Positions 39,994-47,874 of a DNA stretch of 64,000 nucleotides are shown here, piece after piece. Positions within the stretch are counted from its first letter, which is position 1, and every line of letters starts with the position of its first letter. Source of the DNA: Pseudomonas vanderleydeniana (GTDB lineage Bacteria; Pseudomonadota; Gammaproteobacteria; Pseudomonadales; Pseudomonadaceae); the NCBI RefSeq assembly GCF_014268755.2, contig NZ_CP077093.1, positions 3,770,001-3,834,000 on the forward strand, written 5' to 3'. The position numbers and the translations under genes are program-made. The notes beneath the pieces were generated by a model. The model saw only the letters and a list, made by a program, of their open reading frames with translations. It did not search any database and had not been told where the DNA came from.

Positions 39994-40471
39994 GAACAAC
40001 GAGGTGGTCGACGAGACCTGGCACCTGCTGCCCAAGGACGCGACCCTCGACGGTATCACCAACTGTGACGACCTGATCGTCCCGTTGGCCCTGTGGCGCG
40101 ACCACGGCCATGCCCTCAAGGCCCGCGATGGCGGCCTGGGCGTGTGGCTGGACGCGGACGAGGAAGCCGAGGAGATCGGTGATGACATCCAGCATTTCCA
40201 GGTGATCGCCCTGAACTTCCCGGCCTTCACCGACGGTCGCAACTACTCCAATGCCCGCCTGCTGCGTGATCGCTATGGTTTCAAGGGTGAGCTGCGGGCG
40301 ATCGGCGACGTGCTGCGCGACCAGCTGTTCTACCTGCACCGCTGCGGTTTCGATGCCTTTGCCCTGCGTGCGGACAAGGACCCCTATGAAGCCTTGGAAA
40401 GCCTCAAGGACTTCTCGGTGACCTACCAGGCCGCCACCGACGAACCGCTGCCGCTGTTCCGTCGCCGCTGA
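39977..40471 (+). CDS. DUF934 protein, sulfite reductase partner
   Basis: This 164-residue protein of the DUF934 family is nearly always encoded just after cysI-type genes in proteobacteria and is needed in some for sulfite reduction. Recognisable are LALWRDHGHALKAR, GVWLDADEEAEEI and FPAFTDGRNYSNARLLRDR. There is no signal peptide, membrane helix or cofactor motif. ATG at 39977 overlaps the end of cysI, and translation is probably coupled. Its biochemical role is unknown; an electron-transfer or assembly partner is plausible. Confidence 0.92.
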   Translation: MQRIIKNNEVVDETWHLLPKDATLDGITNCDDLIVPLALWRDHGHALKARDGGLGVWLDADEEAEEIGDDIQHFQVIALNFPAFTDGRNYSNARLLRDRYGFKGELRAIGDVLRDQLFYLHRCGFDAFALRADKDPYEALESLKDFSVTYQAATDEPLPLFRRR

Positions 40472-40477
40472 TGTAGA

Positions 40478-40509
40478 CCGCTCCGGGGCTCGCCAGAGTC
40501 CCGGAGCGG
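40478..40509 (+). terminator. Hairpin after the cysI operon
   Basis: CCGCTCCGGG (40478-40487) pairs with CCCGGAGCGG (40500-40509) around a 12-base loop, followed by only GTTTC. It lies between two convergent genes and could serve as a weak terminator for both. Confidence 0.6.
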
Positions 40510-40512
40510 GTT

Positions 40513-43500
40513 TCACTGCGCCTCAGGCGCCCTCTGTAATATCTCCCCGGTCAATTTCTCCAGTTCTTCGCCCTGCTCCTCACGCCAGGCCTTGAGCGCG
40601 TCCCCCATCTGCGCCTCCAGCTCGACATCGATGAACTCGTGCCAGATCGGATCCTGACGACTCGTGCGCCGGGCATCGAGCACCTCCATTACCGCCTGAT
40701 GCCGCTGGTTGATCGCCTCGAAGCGCTCGGGGTAGCTGCTCTTGAGGTGATCGCTCCAGAACTCGCGGGCCACCAGGGCCCGGATATAGGCCGGGGTTTT
40801 CTCGCGATTGATCACCGTGGTAAAGGCGGCATCCAGCGTTTTGGCATCCACCTTGGCCAACTCGGTGAAAGTCATGTGGGTTGGCTGCCCCGGCAACCCG
40901 AGACGACTGGCCAGACCGATACGGTAGGCCAGGCGGACCTCCAGCGGATCGACATGCGCCCCCGCCACCTTCAAGCGTGTCTCGATGTCGGCCTGTGCCA
41001 GGGCCTCCACCTCATCGAGGCGCCATAGCCCACGAGCCAGCTTCAACAGGCTCGACTCGGTGCGCAGCGGATTGTCGCCCGCCATCACCCGGGCCTGGAA
41101 GACCAGGGTCCGGACCTCCATGTCACTGAAGATCAGTTCCGCCCCATCGGAACAGGTCTGCGGCTGGGACGCGGCCACGAACAGTTCTTCGCGCAGGTCG
41201 GTGTACTGACTGGCCGAATCCAGCACCTGCCAGACACGCCGCCCCAGGATTTCCCGCGCCTCGCGGTACTCGGCCGTGGCGGTCAGGTCACCCAGCAGGC
41301 GGAAAAAATCTTCGGCGCCGCGCTCGCGGAACAGAGCCCGCCACTGTTGTTCTCTCTGCATCTCCACCCCAGGCGCCAGTCCCTCGCTCCAGCGGTCGTA
41401 CTCCCTGAGCGACGGTGTTCGGCGAAAGACGTGGACGCGGCGTCGCGCGGGCATATCGATACCGAAGTTGATCCCGGTCTGCTGCTCGTAACGCTGCAAC
41501 CGTTGCAGCTCCGCAGCCGGTAACGGCGGATTGTCATGGAGGTGAATTCCTCGGTTGATCGCAACCGGATTGGTATAGACGGACTCGGGGATCGTTGCGA
41601 TCCGGTTGTCGCGCAGATCCATCAGTTGCAGGCGCTGCAACGAAGCTATACCCATGGGCCATTGCTCGATGTTGGTATGTCGCAACAACAGGTGCTCGAG
41701 TTCAGGCATGCTGCCGAGGTCCGGCGGCAGTACCAGCGGATTATCCGAGAGATTGAGGAACCGGAGCCTGGTCAAGCGGGCCAGCACCCCACGGACCTGG
41801 GTGTTCATTACGATCCGGTTACCCGGCAGATGCAGGTGGAGCAGCTCGCGCATCTGCCCCAACGCCGCCGGCAGGCTGTCCAGGTGGTTGAACCCCAGCG
41901 ACAACCAGCGCAAGTGCCGGAAATGGGCAAGAAACGAGAGTTCGCTGCTGCTCACCCCCATGTCATTCATGAACAGGAAGCCTACATGACTGAAATCGGC
42001 CGCGATCGGTGGCAAGTCACCGATACGCATCCCCAACAGATCCAGCTCATGGAAATACTGCCCTCCCAACTGGTTGCGCGGTGACTGTCGACGCCAGCAG
42101 GCCAGGATCGCCTCGGCCACTCGCTGCTTGTTGTCCATGGCCACCGGCGCGACCTGCAGGGTTCCGCGGACCCTGCGCCAGGTCTGGCGCTGAACCCAGC
42201 TTTCGAGGGTGGAAGACAGGGTTTCGTACTCTTCGCGTCGCCGTTCCAGCTCGGCCAGACAAGCAGGCTCGGGCAGGTCGAGCGAGGCAATGAAGGCCCT
42301 CGCCTCATCGACGGAGAACCCCGGGTACAACCCCCTGACCCGCTGGCCCAGGCGTTCGGAATAGCCGATGACCACCCCCTCGTCGCTCATCGGATAGCCA
42401 ATGGCCCCCGAGGCCAGGCGCATCGGCGGCTTGAATCGGTGATTGAAGGGGACCAGCCCCAAGGTTCGCTGGCCGGCCTCGGGATTGAGGGTAATCCGAT
42501 GAACCACCTCATCCCTGAGCCAGCCGCCGTCGACCTTCACGCCACGCCCAAGGGTTTCAAGCAACGGCGGCGGCAAAGCCATGATCAGTGCATCAAAGAT
42601 GTCCCGTGCAGTCCCGAGGATATTTCCCCTATCATCGATAGCCGTGTATTGGTGACCGACCTTGAGCAGAACGCGCAGCGTCGAGGCCTGCGCAGGCCCT
42701 ACCGACTCCACGGCGTCGCTGATCACCCGCTGCTTGCGCAACTCCAGGCGCACGTCTTTCGGCCAACCTGGCAGAAGTTCGAGCGCATGCAGGGCCAGGC
42801 GATCGGCCTGGGCCTCCTCATTGCTGGACAGGTACCAGCTTTCACAGACACGGTTGAGCCTGAGCTGCCTGAGGTACCAGCGGATCTCTTCGACGAGGCG
42901 CAATGGAACCCGCTCCTGCAATTGCTCCAGTTCGGCACTGCTGGCATGGGCAATCAGTTCTTCGGCGACACTGCTGGGCAACCCCGGAAAACGCTCAAGA
43001 ATACGCTGCCGGCGGATATCGTCGATTTTCTCGCTGGCTTCATACAGCGTATCGAATAACCATTGCCGACGTTGCACGGCCGACTGCCGCAAGCGCTGAT
43101 CCAACCTGTGAACGCGCTCGGGCTGTTCGGATAGGTCGCTGCCCAACAGCCCGAGGCGCTCCGGCTCGCTCAGCATGCTCAACGACAGGGGCAATGCCTC
43201 ACCCGCCCGGAGCTGCGACTCACTGATCTGTAGCGAGGAAAAGCGCTGCGAAGTTCGGGCACCGTACTCCTGCAATATTTCCCCTTCGCGACTGAACAGG
43301 TGGATGACGCGGTTTTCCGGCCAGCCTGGCAACGAGGTCAGTATCCGCAGGCGCAGGTCGCCTTGCTCCAGCGTCCATATTCGCGTGCCTGCGGCCTCTT
43401 CGATGAATTGCGCGATGGCCTGGTCGATCCTGAAACGCTTGAGGGTGTCGAGCAGCAGGGCCGGCGGGCGCCGATTGTCCACCAGAGCCCGACGCAGGAC

Positions 43501-45351
43501 ATCCACCTCGGCCCCCTGCAACTGTCGAATCTGTCGCAGCGCCCGTTCGCCCAATCCCGCTACCGGCCGGCCCAGACGCCGGAACAACTGCATGACAGAC
43601 CACTGCGCCGGTCGGTCATGCAGCGTTTGCCAGGTGCCGAGGCCATTGTGCTTCAGCGGTGGAGCATGGTGCGCCTTGCCGCCAGGATGCTCGATTCGCC
43701 AGCGCAGACGCTTGCGATCATAACCGACCACGTAGAGCTTGCCCTCCAGCGGCAGGTAGTGCTTGCCCTCGAAGGGGTGAAGCCCCGTTTCATCGGGAGT
43801 CAGCCCCTCCGGCAGGCGGATACCTCGCTCATAGGGGGCCAGATCGGCGTTCCACAAACGGCTGCTGCCAGCCACCTTCACCGGAATCAGCGCGTCGACC
43901 GCCGGGGCGACCTTGATCGGCTTGAACAGCGCGTGACCTGCACTTGTCACCAACGCTCCGCCGGCGAGCAGCGCAACGTTCTCCGCCACGTCCATCAGGT
44001 AACCAAGGGCTTCGTGCCGTTGCCCCAGGCGCCAGGATTCCAGGCCGTTATAGACATCGGACACCAATTGCACCGCTGTCGCCGCCAGGATGACCTCACC
44101 GACCAACGGTACGAACGACAGGGCCAGGCCCAGCAAGCTCATTCCGGCCTCCAGATAGGCGTCCAGCCGGGCCTGTCGCACCCGGGCATCGACATCGGCC
44201 GTGGGCACCACCCATTGCCGTGCATGCGCCTTGATCCGCTGATAGCGCTGTCGATGGAGACTCTCGAACAGGTCACCTTCGATCGGTATCTCGCTCAACG
44301 TGACGTGCCGAGGCAACGCGCTCTGAGGTGGCCGGCCATAGCGCCGGAGGGCAACCCGAGCGTCGATGGTTTGCAGGAAACGCAGGCGATCCTCTTCGGC
44401 AATGAAACGACTGAAGAAACGCTTGTAGCCCGGATCCTGCAGTTTGACAGCCAGGTCCTGCTCCAGAGAGAAGAAGCTGCTGTAGAGTTTGAGCGGGGTC
44501 AGCGGATCGCCTGGCAGATAGGCGATACAGGACGCGGCCGCGTCGCTCGAGAGCTTCGCTCCGATCACCACCCAGCCGCTGGACTCGATGTCGAACAGTT
44601 TCATGCGGCTGCAATGAACCCTCTCGCCCTCCAGTTCCAGGTCTGTGCCACCGTTGACCAGGCGCATGAGCAAATCATGGGCTGCGGGGGAAATCGCGCC
44701 TTTCATGCAGGCGACATCGGAAGTGATCGTCAGCGCACGCTTGTCATAGTCGCGAAAACATCGCTCAACCGAAGATCGGCCCTCGATCAAGAGCGACTCG
44801 GCAGGCTTGAAAACACTGTCGATGTGCGCCTGATAAGCCCCTCCCAGGTCCAGTTCACGACAGATTCCGGCGAAAGTTTCCGGCTCCAGCGCAACCCGGC
44901 GGCCGGGTTCACGACCAGGGAGCCTGATCATCCCCCTGCCCTGGAGCGCGCCCGGTTCGGTCTCATCGGCCTCGAAATTCTGCAGGGCGGCGCCCAGCAG
45001 AGTCTGCCTCTGCACGAAGGAATAGAGTTTGCTCTCGAAGATACTCAGCAGGTAGGTGGCATCGACCCTGATGAACTGGGTGTGGTCCACATCCAGGCCG
45101 GTGTTGAGGTACCGTTCGAGCGCCGCAAGCAAACGTGGCCGACAGAATTGATCGACACCCTGCATTTGCGACAGGATCGTTTGCACCTCATGCCGGGATG
45201 TCTCCAGTGCCAGCAGATGCTCACGGAAAGACTGGCGCATGGAGGCGCTGGCCTTGTACAACCAACTGGGAATCTTTTCCCTGACCCTGTCAAAGTGCAC
45301 ACCCAACTCGACAGCTGCCGCACTCGCACTCGTGGAACTCGTTTCAGCCAT
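40513..45351 (-). CDS. LRR protein with NEL (IpaH/SspH-type) E3 ubiquitin-ligase domain
   Basis: This 1612-residue protein has no signal peptide. The N-terminal two thirds resemble the large toxin-like region found in Pseudomonas with such proteins (DUF6543/dermonecrotic toxin type). It includes a hydrophobic pair near residues 395-480 (MSLLGLALSFVPLVGEVILA, AENVALLAGGALVTSAG). Leucine-rich repeats follow at ~1115-1285 (LRWLSLGFNHLDSLPAAL, LRFLNLSDNPLVLPPDLG). The C-terminal ~300 residues are a NEL domain: WRALFRERGAEDFFRLL leads to the catalytic C-x-D, C1400 in TCSDGAEL. NEL proteins of Shigella and Salmonella ubiquitinate host proteins after type III secretion. No secretion genes are nearby. 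It is alone in its transcript. Confidence 0.88.
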   Translation of the reverse strand: MAETSSTSASAAAVELGVHFDRVREKIPSWLYKASASMRQSFREHLLALETSRHEVQTILSQMQGVDQFCRPRLLAALERYLNTGLDVDHTQFIRVDATYLLSIFESKLYSFVQRQTLLGAALQNFEADETEPGALQGRGMIRLPGREPGRRVALEPETFAGICRELDLGGAYQAHIDSVFKPAESLLIEGRSSVERCFRDYDKRALTITSDVACMKGAISPAAHDLLMRLVNGGTDLELEGERVHCSRMKLFDIESSGWVVIGAKLSSDAAASCIAYLPGDPLTPLKLYSSFFSLEQDLAVKLQDPGYKRFFSRFIAEEDRLRFLQTIDARVALRRYGRPPQSALPRHVTLSEIPIEGDLFESLHRQRYQRIKAHARQWVVPTADVDARVRQARLDAYLEAGMSLLGLALSFVPLVGEVILAATAVQLVSDVYNGLESWRLGQRHEALGYLMDVAENVALLAGGALVTSAGHALFKPIKVAPAVDALIPVKVAGSSRLWNADLAPYERGIRLPEGLTPDETGLHPFEGKHYLPLEGKLYVVGYDRKRLRWRIEHPGGKAHHAPPLKHNGLGTWQTLHDRPAQWSVMQLFRRLGRPVAGLGERALRQIRQLQGAEVDVLRRALVDNRRPPALLLDTLKRFRIDQAIAQFIEEAAGTRIWTLEQGDLRLRILTSLPGWPENRVIHLFSREGEILQEYGARTSQRFSSLQISESQLRAGEALPLSLSMLSEPERLGLLGSDLSEQPERVHRLDQRLRQSAVQRRQWLFDTLYEASEKIDDIRRQRILERFPGLPSSVAEELIAHASSAELEQLQERVPLRLVEEIRWYLRQLRLNRVCESWYLSSNEEAQADRLALHALELLPGWPKDVRLELRKQRVISDAVESVGPAQASTLRVLLKVGHQYTAIDDRGNILGTARDIFDALIMALPPPLLETLGRGVKVDGGWLRDEVVHRITLNPEAGQRTLGLVPFNHRFKPPMRLASGAIGYPMSDEGVVIGYSERLGQRVRGLYPGFSVDEARAFIASLDLPEPACLAELERRREEYETLSSTLESWVQRQTWRRVRGTLQVAPVAMDNKQRVAEAILACWRRQSPRNQLGGQYFHELDLLGMRIGDLPPIAADFSHVGFLFMNDMGVSSSELSFLAHFRHLRWLSLGFNHLDSLPAALGQMRELLHLHLPGNRIVMNTQVRGVLARLTRLRFLNLSDNPLVLPPDLGSMPELEHLLLRHTNIEQWPMGIASLQRLQLMDLRDNRIATIPESVYTNPVAINRGIHLHDNPPLPAAELQRLQRYEQQTGINFGIDMPARRRVHVFRRTPSLREYDRWSEGLAPGVEMQREQQWRALFRERGAEDFFRLLGDLTATAEYREAREILGRRVWQVLDSASQYTDLREELFVAASQPQTCSDGAELIFSDMEVRTLVFQARVMAGDNPLRTESSLLKLARGLWRLDEVEALAQADIETRLKVAGAHVDPLEVRLAYRIGLASRLGLPGQPTHMTFTELAKVDAKTLDAAFTTVINREKTPAYIRALVAREFWSDHLKSSYPERFEAINQRHQAVMEVLDARRTSRQDPIWHEFIDVELEAQMGDALKAWREEQGEELEKLTGEILQRAPEAQ

Positions 45352-45371
45352 GACCCTCGCCCTGGAAATCC

Positions 45372-45397
45372 ATTGAAGGCTCCAGCCTATTGAAGGC
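45372..45397 (-). repeat. Two direct ATTGAAGGC repeats before the NEL gene
   Basis: ATTGAAGGC occurs at 45372-45380 and again at 45389-45397 (17-base period, i.e. more than one helical turn), 21-46 bases before the ATG. On the coding strand each reads GCCTTCAAT. It could be a regulator or RNA-binding site; no known family is recognised. Confidence 0.4.
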
Positions 45398-45430
45398 CTG
45401 TTGTCGAGGGGGCGTACTTATCGCTGGCAG

Positions 45431-45466
45431 CCTGACGGTTGTCGAAACGGGCCGACAACCGTCAGG
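45431..45466. other. 14-bp perfect inverted repeat between sohB and the NEL gene
   Basis: CCTGACGGTTGTCG (45431-45444) is the exact reverse complement of 45453-45466, with an 8-base loop. Neither side has a T-run. It lies 10 bases after the sohB stop and about 80 bases before the NEL gene start, so it may be a transcript-end stabiliser or an operator. Confidence 0.7.
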
Positions 45467-45475
45467 ACGTGGGGA

Positions 45476-46507
45476 TTACCAGAAACGCTGGCGGGTCAGG
45501 CGATTCCAGCCGTTGAGCAGAACCCGCTCGAAGGACGCGCTGGCGGCCAGGCCAACACGCTCCTGCAGGCTCTTGCGTTCGGCGTAGTGCAGGTGGAACA
45601 GCTCGGCATTCTTGGCGCGTTCGGCGAGGTACTCGTCACTGGTGCGCAACTCATCGACCAGTTGCTTGTCCAGCGCGGCAACGCCCAACCAGATTTCGCC
45701 GGTGGCCACATCGTCAATCGCCAGCTGCGGACGGTAGCGAGCGACGAAGTTCTTGAACAACTGGTGAGTGATGTCCAGGTCCTGCTGGAACTTCTCACGG
45801 CCCTTGTCGGTATTCTCGCCGAATACGGTCAAGGTGCGCTTGTACTCGCCAGCGGTCAGGACTTCGAAGTCGATATCGTGCTTTTTCAGCAGTTTGTTGA
45901 CGTTCGGCAGTTGCGCCACCACACCGATGGAACCGAGTATGGCAAAGGGCGCGCTGATGATTCTGTCGCCAATGCACGCCATCATGTAACCGCCGCTGGC
46001 CGCGACCTTGTCGATGCACACGGTCAGAGGCACACCGGCCTGGCGGATACGCGCCAGTTGCGATGAAGCCAGGCCATAGCTGTGGACCATGCCGCCACCG
46101 CTTTCCAGGCGCAGCACCACTTCATCCTTGGGCGTGGCCAGGCTGAGCAGCGCCGTGATTTCATGGCGCAGGCTCTCGGTGGCACTGGCCTTCACGTCAC
46201 CATCGAAGTCCAGCACGAACACCCGGGACTTGGCCTGGGGCTGTTTCTTCTGCTTTTTCTGTTTCTTGTCGTCCTTGCCCTGCTCCTTGCGCAGGGCCTT
46301 GAGCTGCTCCTTGTCCAGCAGGGTCTGTTCCAGGCGCTCGCGCAAGCCCTTGTAGAATTCGTTCAGCTTGCTGACCTGCAGTTGGCCGGCCGAGCGCCGC
46401 CGCCCCTTGCTGCGCAACGAAGCCGCCACCACCAGCACTACAATGATCGCGATGACCAGCGTCACGGTCTTGGCCAGAAAACTGGCGTATTCGGAGAGAA
46501 ACTCCAC
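45476..46507 (-). CDS. sohB: Inner-membrane peptidase SohB (S49 family)
   Basis: This 343-residue SppA/SohB-type protease has one N-terminal helix (TVTLVIAIIVVLVVAAS), a charged Lys/Gln-rich linker (~65-92) and the S49 catalytic domain. The Ser-Lys dyad is visible as S171 (KVAASGGYMMA) and K223 (GEYKRTL). It degrades membrane or signal peptides at the periplasmic face. Length matches E. coli SohB. A GGAGC-type ribosome site lies before the ATG (AAGGAGCTAATGTGG region), and the frame reads from the first hydrophobic segment. Confidence 0.94.
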   Translation of the reverse strand: MEFLSEYASFLAKTVTLVIAIIVVLVVAASLRSKGRRRSAGQLQVSKLNEFYKGLRERLEQTLLDKEQLKALRKEQGKDDKKQKKQKKQPQAKSRVFVLDFDGDVKASATESLRHEITALLSLATPKDEVVLRLESGGGMVHSYGLASSQLARIRQAGVPLTVCIDKVAASGGYMMACIGDRIISAPFAILGSIGVVAQLPNVNKLLKKHDIDFEVLTAGEYKRTLTVFGENTDKGREKFQQDLDITHQLFKNFVARYRPQLAIDDVATGEIWLGVAALDKQLVDELRTSDEYLAERAKNAELFHLHYAERKSLQERVGLAASASFERVLLNGWNRLTRQRFW

Positions 46508-46626
46508 ATTAGCTCCTTAAAAATCCAGACAGCCCCGGTTCCGGCGGCTTGACGTCTCCAGCATACCGTCGGGACAGCCCTGCGACCAGCCGCCGTCACC
46601 GCGCGATACAAGTCTCTAACAGACAT

Positions 46627-46644
46627 TTCAAACGAGCGTATGTT
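46627..46644 (+). promoter_or_regulatory. Palindromic operator candidate (TTCAAACG-type)
   Basis: TTCAAACGAGCGTATGTT matches 14 of 18 positions of the palindrome TTCAAACGATCGTTTGAA, the kind bound by TetR-family acyl-CoA regulators such as PsrA (CAAAC...GTTTG). It lies six bases before a good -35 box. The regulator is not known. Confidence 0.4.
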
Positions 46645-46650
46645 TTTTCA

Positions 46651-46679
46651 TTGACAGGCCCCCGGCATCCTCATAACCT
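46651..46679 (+). promoter_or_regulatory. Sigma-70 promoter of the histidine phosphatase gene
   Basis: TTGACA (46651-46656) and TAACCT (46674-46679) are 17 bases apart, with a perfect -35. The start codon at 46714 is about 28 bases past the expected transcription start. Confidence 0.65.
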
Positions 46680-46713
46680 CGCCAGAACTTCAACGTACCG
46701 GGATGACGCGGAC

Positions 46714-47424
46714 GTGGGCAGCATCTACCTGATTCGACATGGCCAGGCCTCCTTCGGCGCGGACGACTACGATGTCCTCTCGCCGACCGGTATGCGCCAG
46801 GCACAAGTCCTCGGCCAGCACCTGGCCGAGTTGGGCCTGAGTTTCGATCGCTGCCTGGCCGGCGACCTGCGCCGCCAGCAGCACACCGCCTCGCTGGCGA
46901 TGGAACAGTTCGCCAGGGTCGGCATGCCTGTACCGGCGCTGGAAATCGATGACGCCTTCAACGAGTTCGATGCCGATGCAGTGATCCGCGCCCTGTTGCC
47001 GGCCATGCTGCCGGACGAACCCGAAGCGCTGCACATCCTGCGCAACGCCGCACAGAATCGCAGTGAGTTCCAGCGCATCTTCGCCCTGATCATCGAGCGC
47101 TGGCTCGACGGCAGTCACGACCCGCAAGGCCTGGAAAGCTGGCTGGGCTTCGTCGAGCGGGTCAACGGCGGCCTGCAACGCATCCTCGAGTCGGCCGATA
47201 ACACCCAGAAGATCGCCGTGTTCACCTCCGGCGGCACCATCACCGCCCTGCTTCACCTGATTACCCGGATTCCCGCCAGGCAGGCTTTCGAGCTGAACTG
47301 GCAGATCGTCAACACCTCGCTCAACCAACTCAAGTTCCGTGGTCGCGAGGTGGCCCTGGCTTCCTTCAACAGTCAAACCCACTTGCAACTGCTGAAGGCG
47401 CCGGAACTCATCACCTTCCGCTGA
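46714..47424 (+). CDS. Histidine phosphatase family protein
   Basis: This 236-residue protein of the phosphoglycerate mutase-like superfamily carries the RHG motif at residues 8-10 (IYLIRHGQASFG). It also has D/E and second-His region motifs (FTSGGTITALLHLI) and an LSPTGMRQAQVLG segment. It is a cofactor-independent phosphatase of unknown substrate. GTG at 46714 is chosen because the fold begins at once (VGSIYLIRHG); no good ATG exists and the upstream frame covers the promoter. An SCP2 gene follows after 57 bases, so it may act in lipid or acyl-CoA metabolism. Confidence 0.85.
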   Translation: MGSIYLIRHGQASFGADDYDVLSPTGMRQAQVLGQHLAELGLSFDRCLAGDLRRQQHTASLAMEQFARVGMPVPALEIDDAFNEFDADAVIRALLPAMLPDEPEALHILRNAAQNRSEFQRIFALIIERWLDGSHDPQGLESWLGFVERVNGGLQRILESADNTQKIAVFTSGGTITALLHLITRIPARQAFELNWQIVNTSLNQLKFRGREVALASFNSQTHLQLLKAPELITFR

Positions 47425-47481
47425 GTACCGGCCAACCGTGACCCTTGGGGTCGCTGTAATCACCCATAAAAGGATCGAACC

Positions 47482-47796
47482 ATGACCGCTGTAGCCAAAG
47501 CCGTAGAAGCGATGAAAGCCAAATTCAACCCAGCCGCCGCTGCCGGCCTGGACGTTGTCTTCGGTTTCCGTATCGATGAAAGCCAGCACTTCTCGCTGAT
47601 CGTCAAGGACGGCACCTGCGACCTGAAGGAAGGCGAGAACCCGGACGCCAACGTGACCCTGGTGACCGACAGCGAAACCATGCAGGGCATCGTCAGCGGC
47701 GACACCGACGGCATGCAGGCCTTCATGAGCGGCAAGCTGCGTGTCGAAGGCGACATGATGCTGTCGATGAAACTGAGCGAGCTGTTCCCTGCCTGA
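47482..47796 (+). CDS. SCP2 sterol/lipid-binding domain protein
   Basis: This 104-residue protein consists of a single SCP2 (sterol carrier protein 2) domain. Recognisable are VVFGFRIDESQHFSLIVKDG, the DANVTLVTDSETM strand-helix turn, and FMSGKLRVEGDMMLSMKL at the end. The domain binds hydrophobic molecules such as acyl-CoA or lipids in a tunnel. AAAGGA lies about 8 bases before the ATG. A strong terminator follows 23 bases after the stop. Confidence 0.92.
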   Translation: MTAVAKAVEAMKAKFNPAAAAGLDVVFGFRIDESQHFSLIVKDGTCDLKEGENPDANVTLVTDSETMQGIVSGDTDGMQAFMSGKLRVEGDMMLSMKLSELFPA

Positions 47797-47818
47797 TATC
47801 GGCAGCGTATCGCTTGAA

Positions 47819-47854
47819 TACAAAAGCCAGGGATTTCCCTGGCTTTTGTGTTTT
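47819..47854. terminator. Bidirectional terminator after the SCP2 gene
   Basis: ACAAAAGCCAGGGA (47820-47833) pairs with TCCCTGGCTTTTGT (47836-47849), 14 perfect pairs, followed by GTTTT on one strand and A-rich bases on the other. It separates the SCP2 gene from the convergent ABC operon. Confidence 0.92.
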
Positions 47855-47874
47855 ACCGCCTTGACGGTGGTCGG

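Noticed and set aside
38050..40242. A 730-codon open frame opposite cysI and the DUF934 gene
   Set aside because: This is the shadow of two well-supported genes. Its C-terminal end would cross the cysI promoter region.
43300..45393. A 697-codon open frame opposite the NEL gene
   Set aside because: No recognisable domain; it would also cross the NEL gene start and the hairpin region. The LRR and NEL motifs on the minus strand are decisive.
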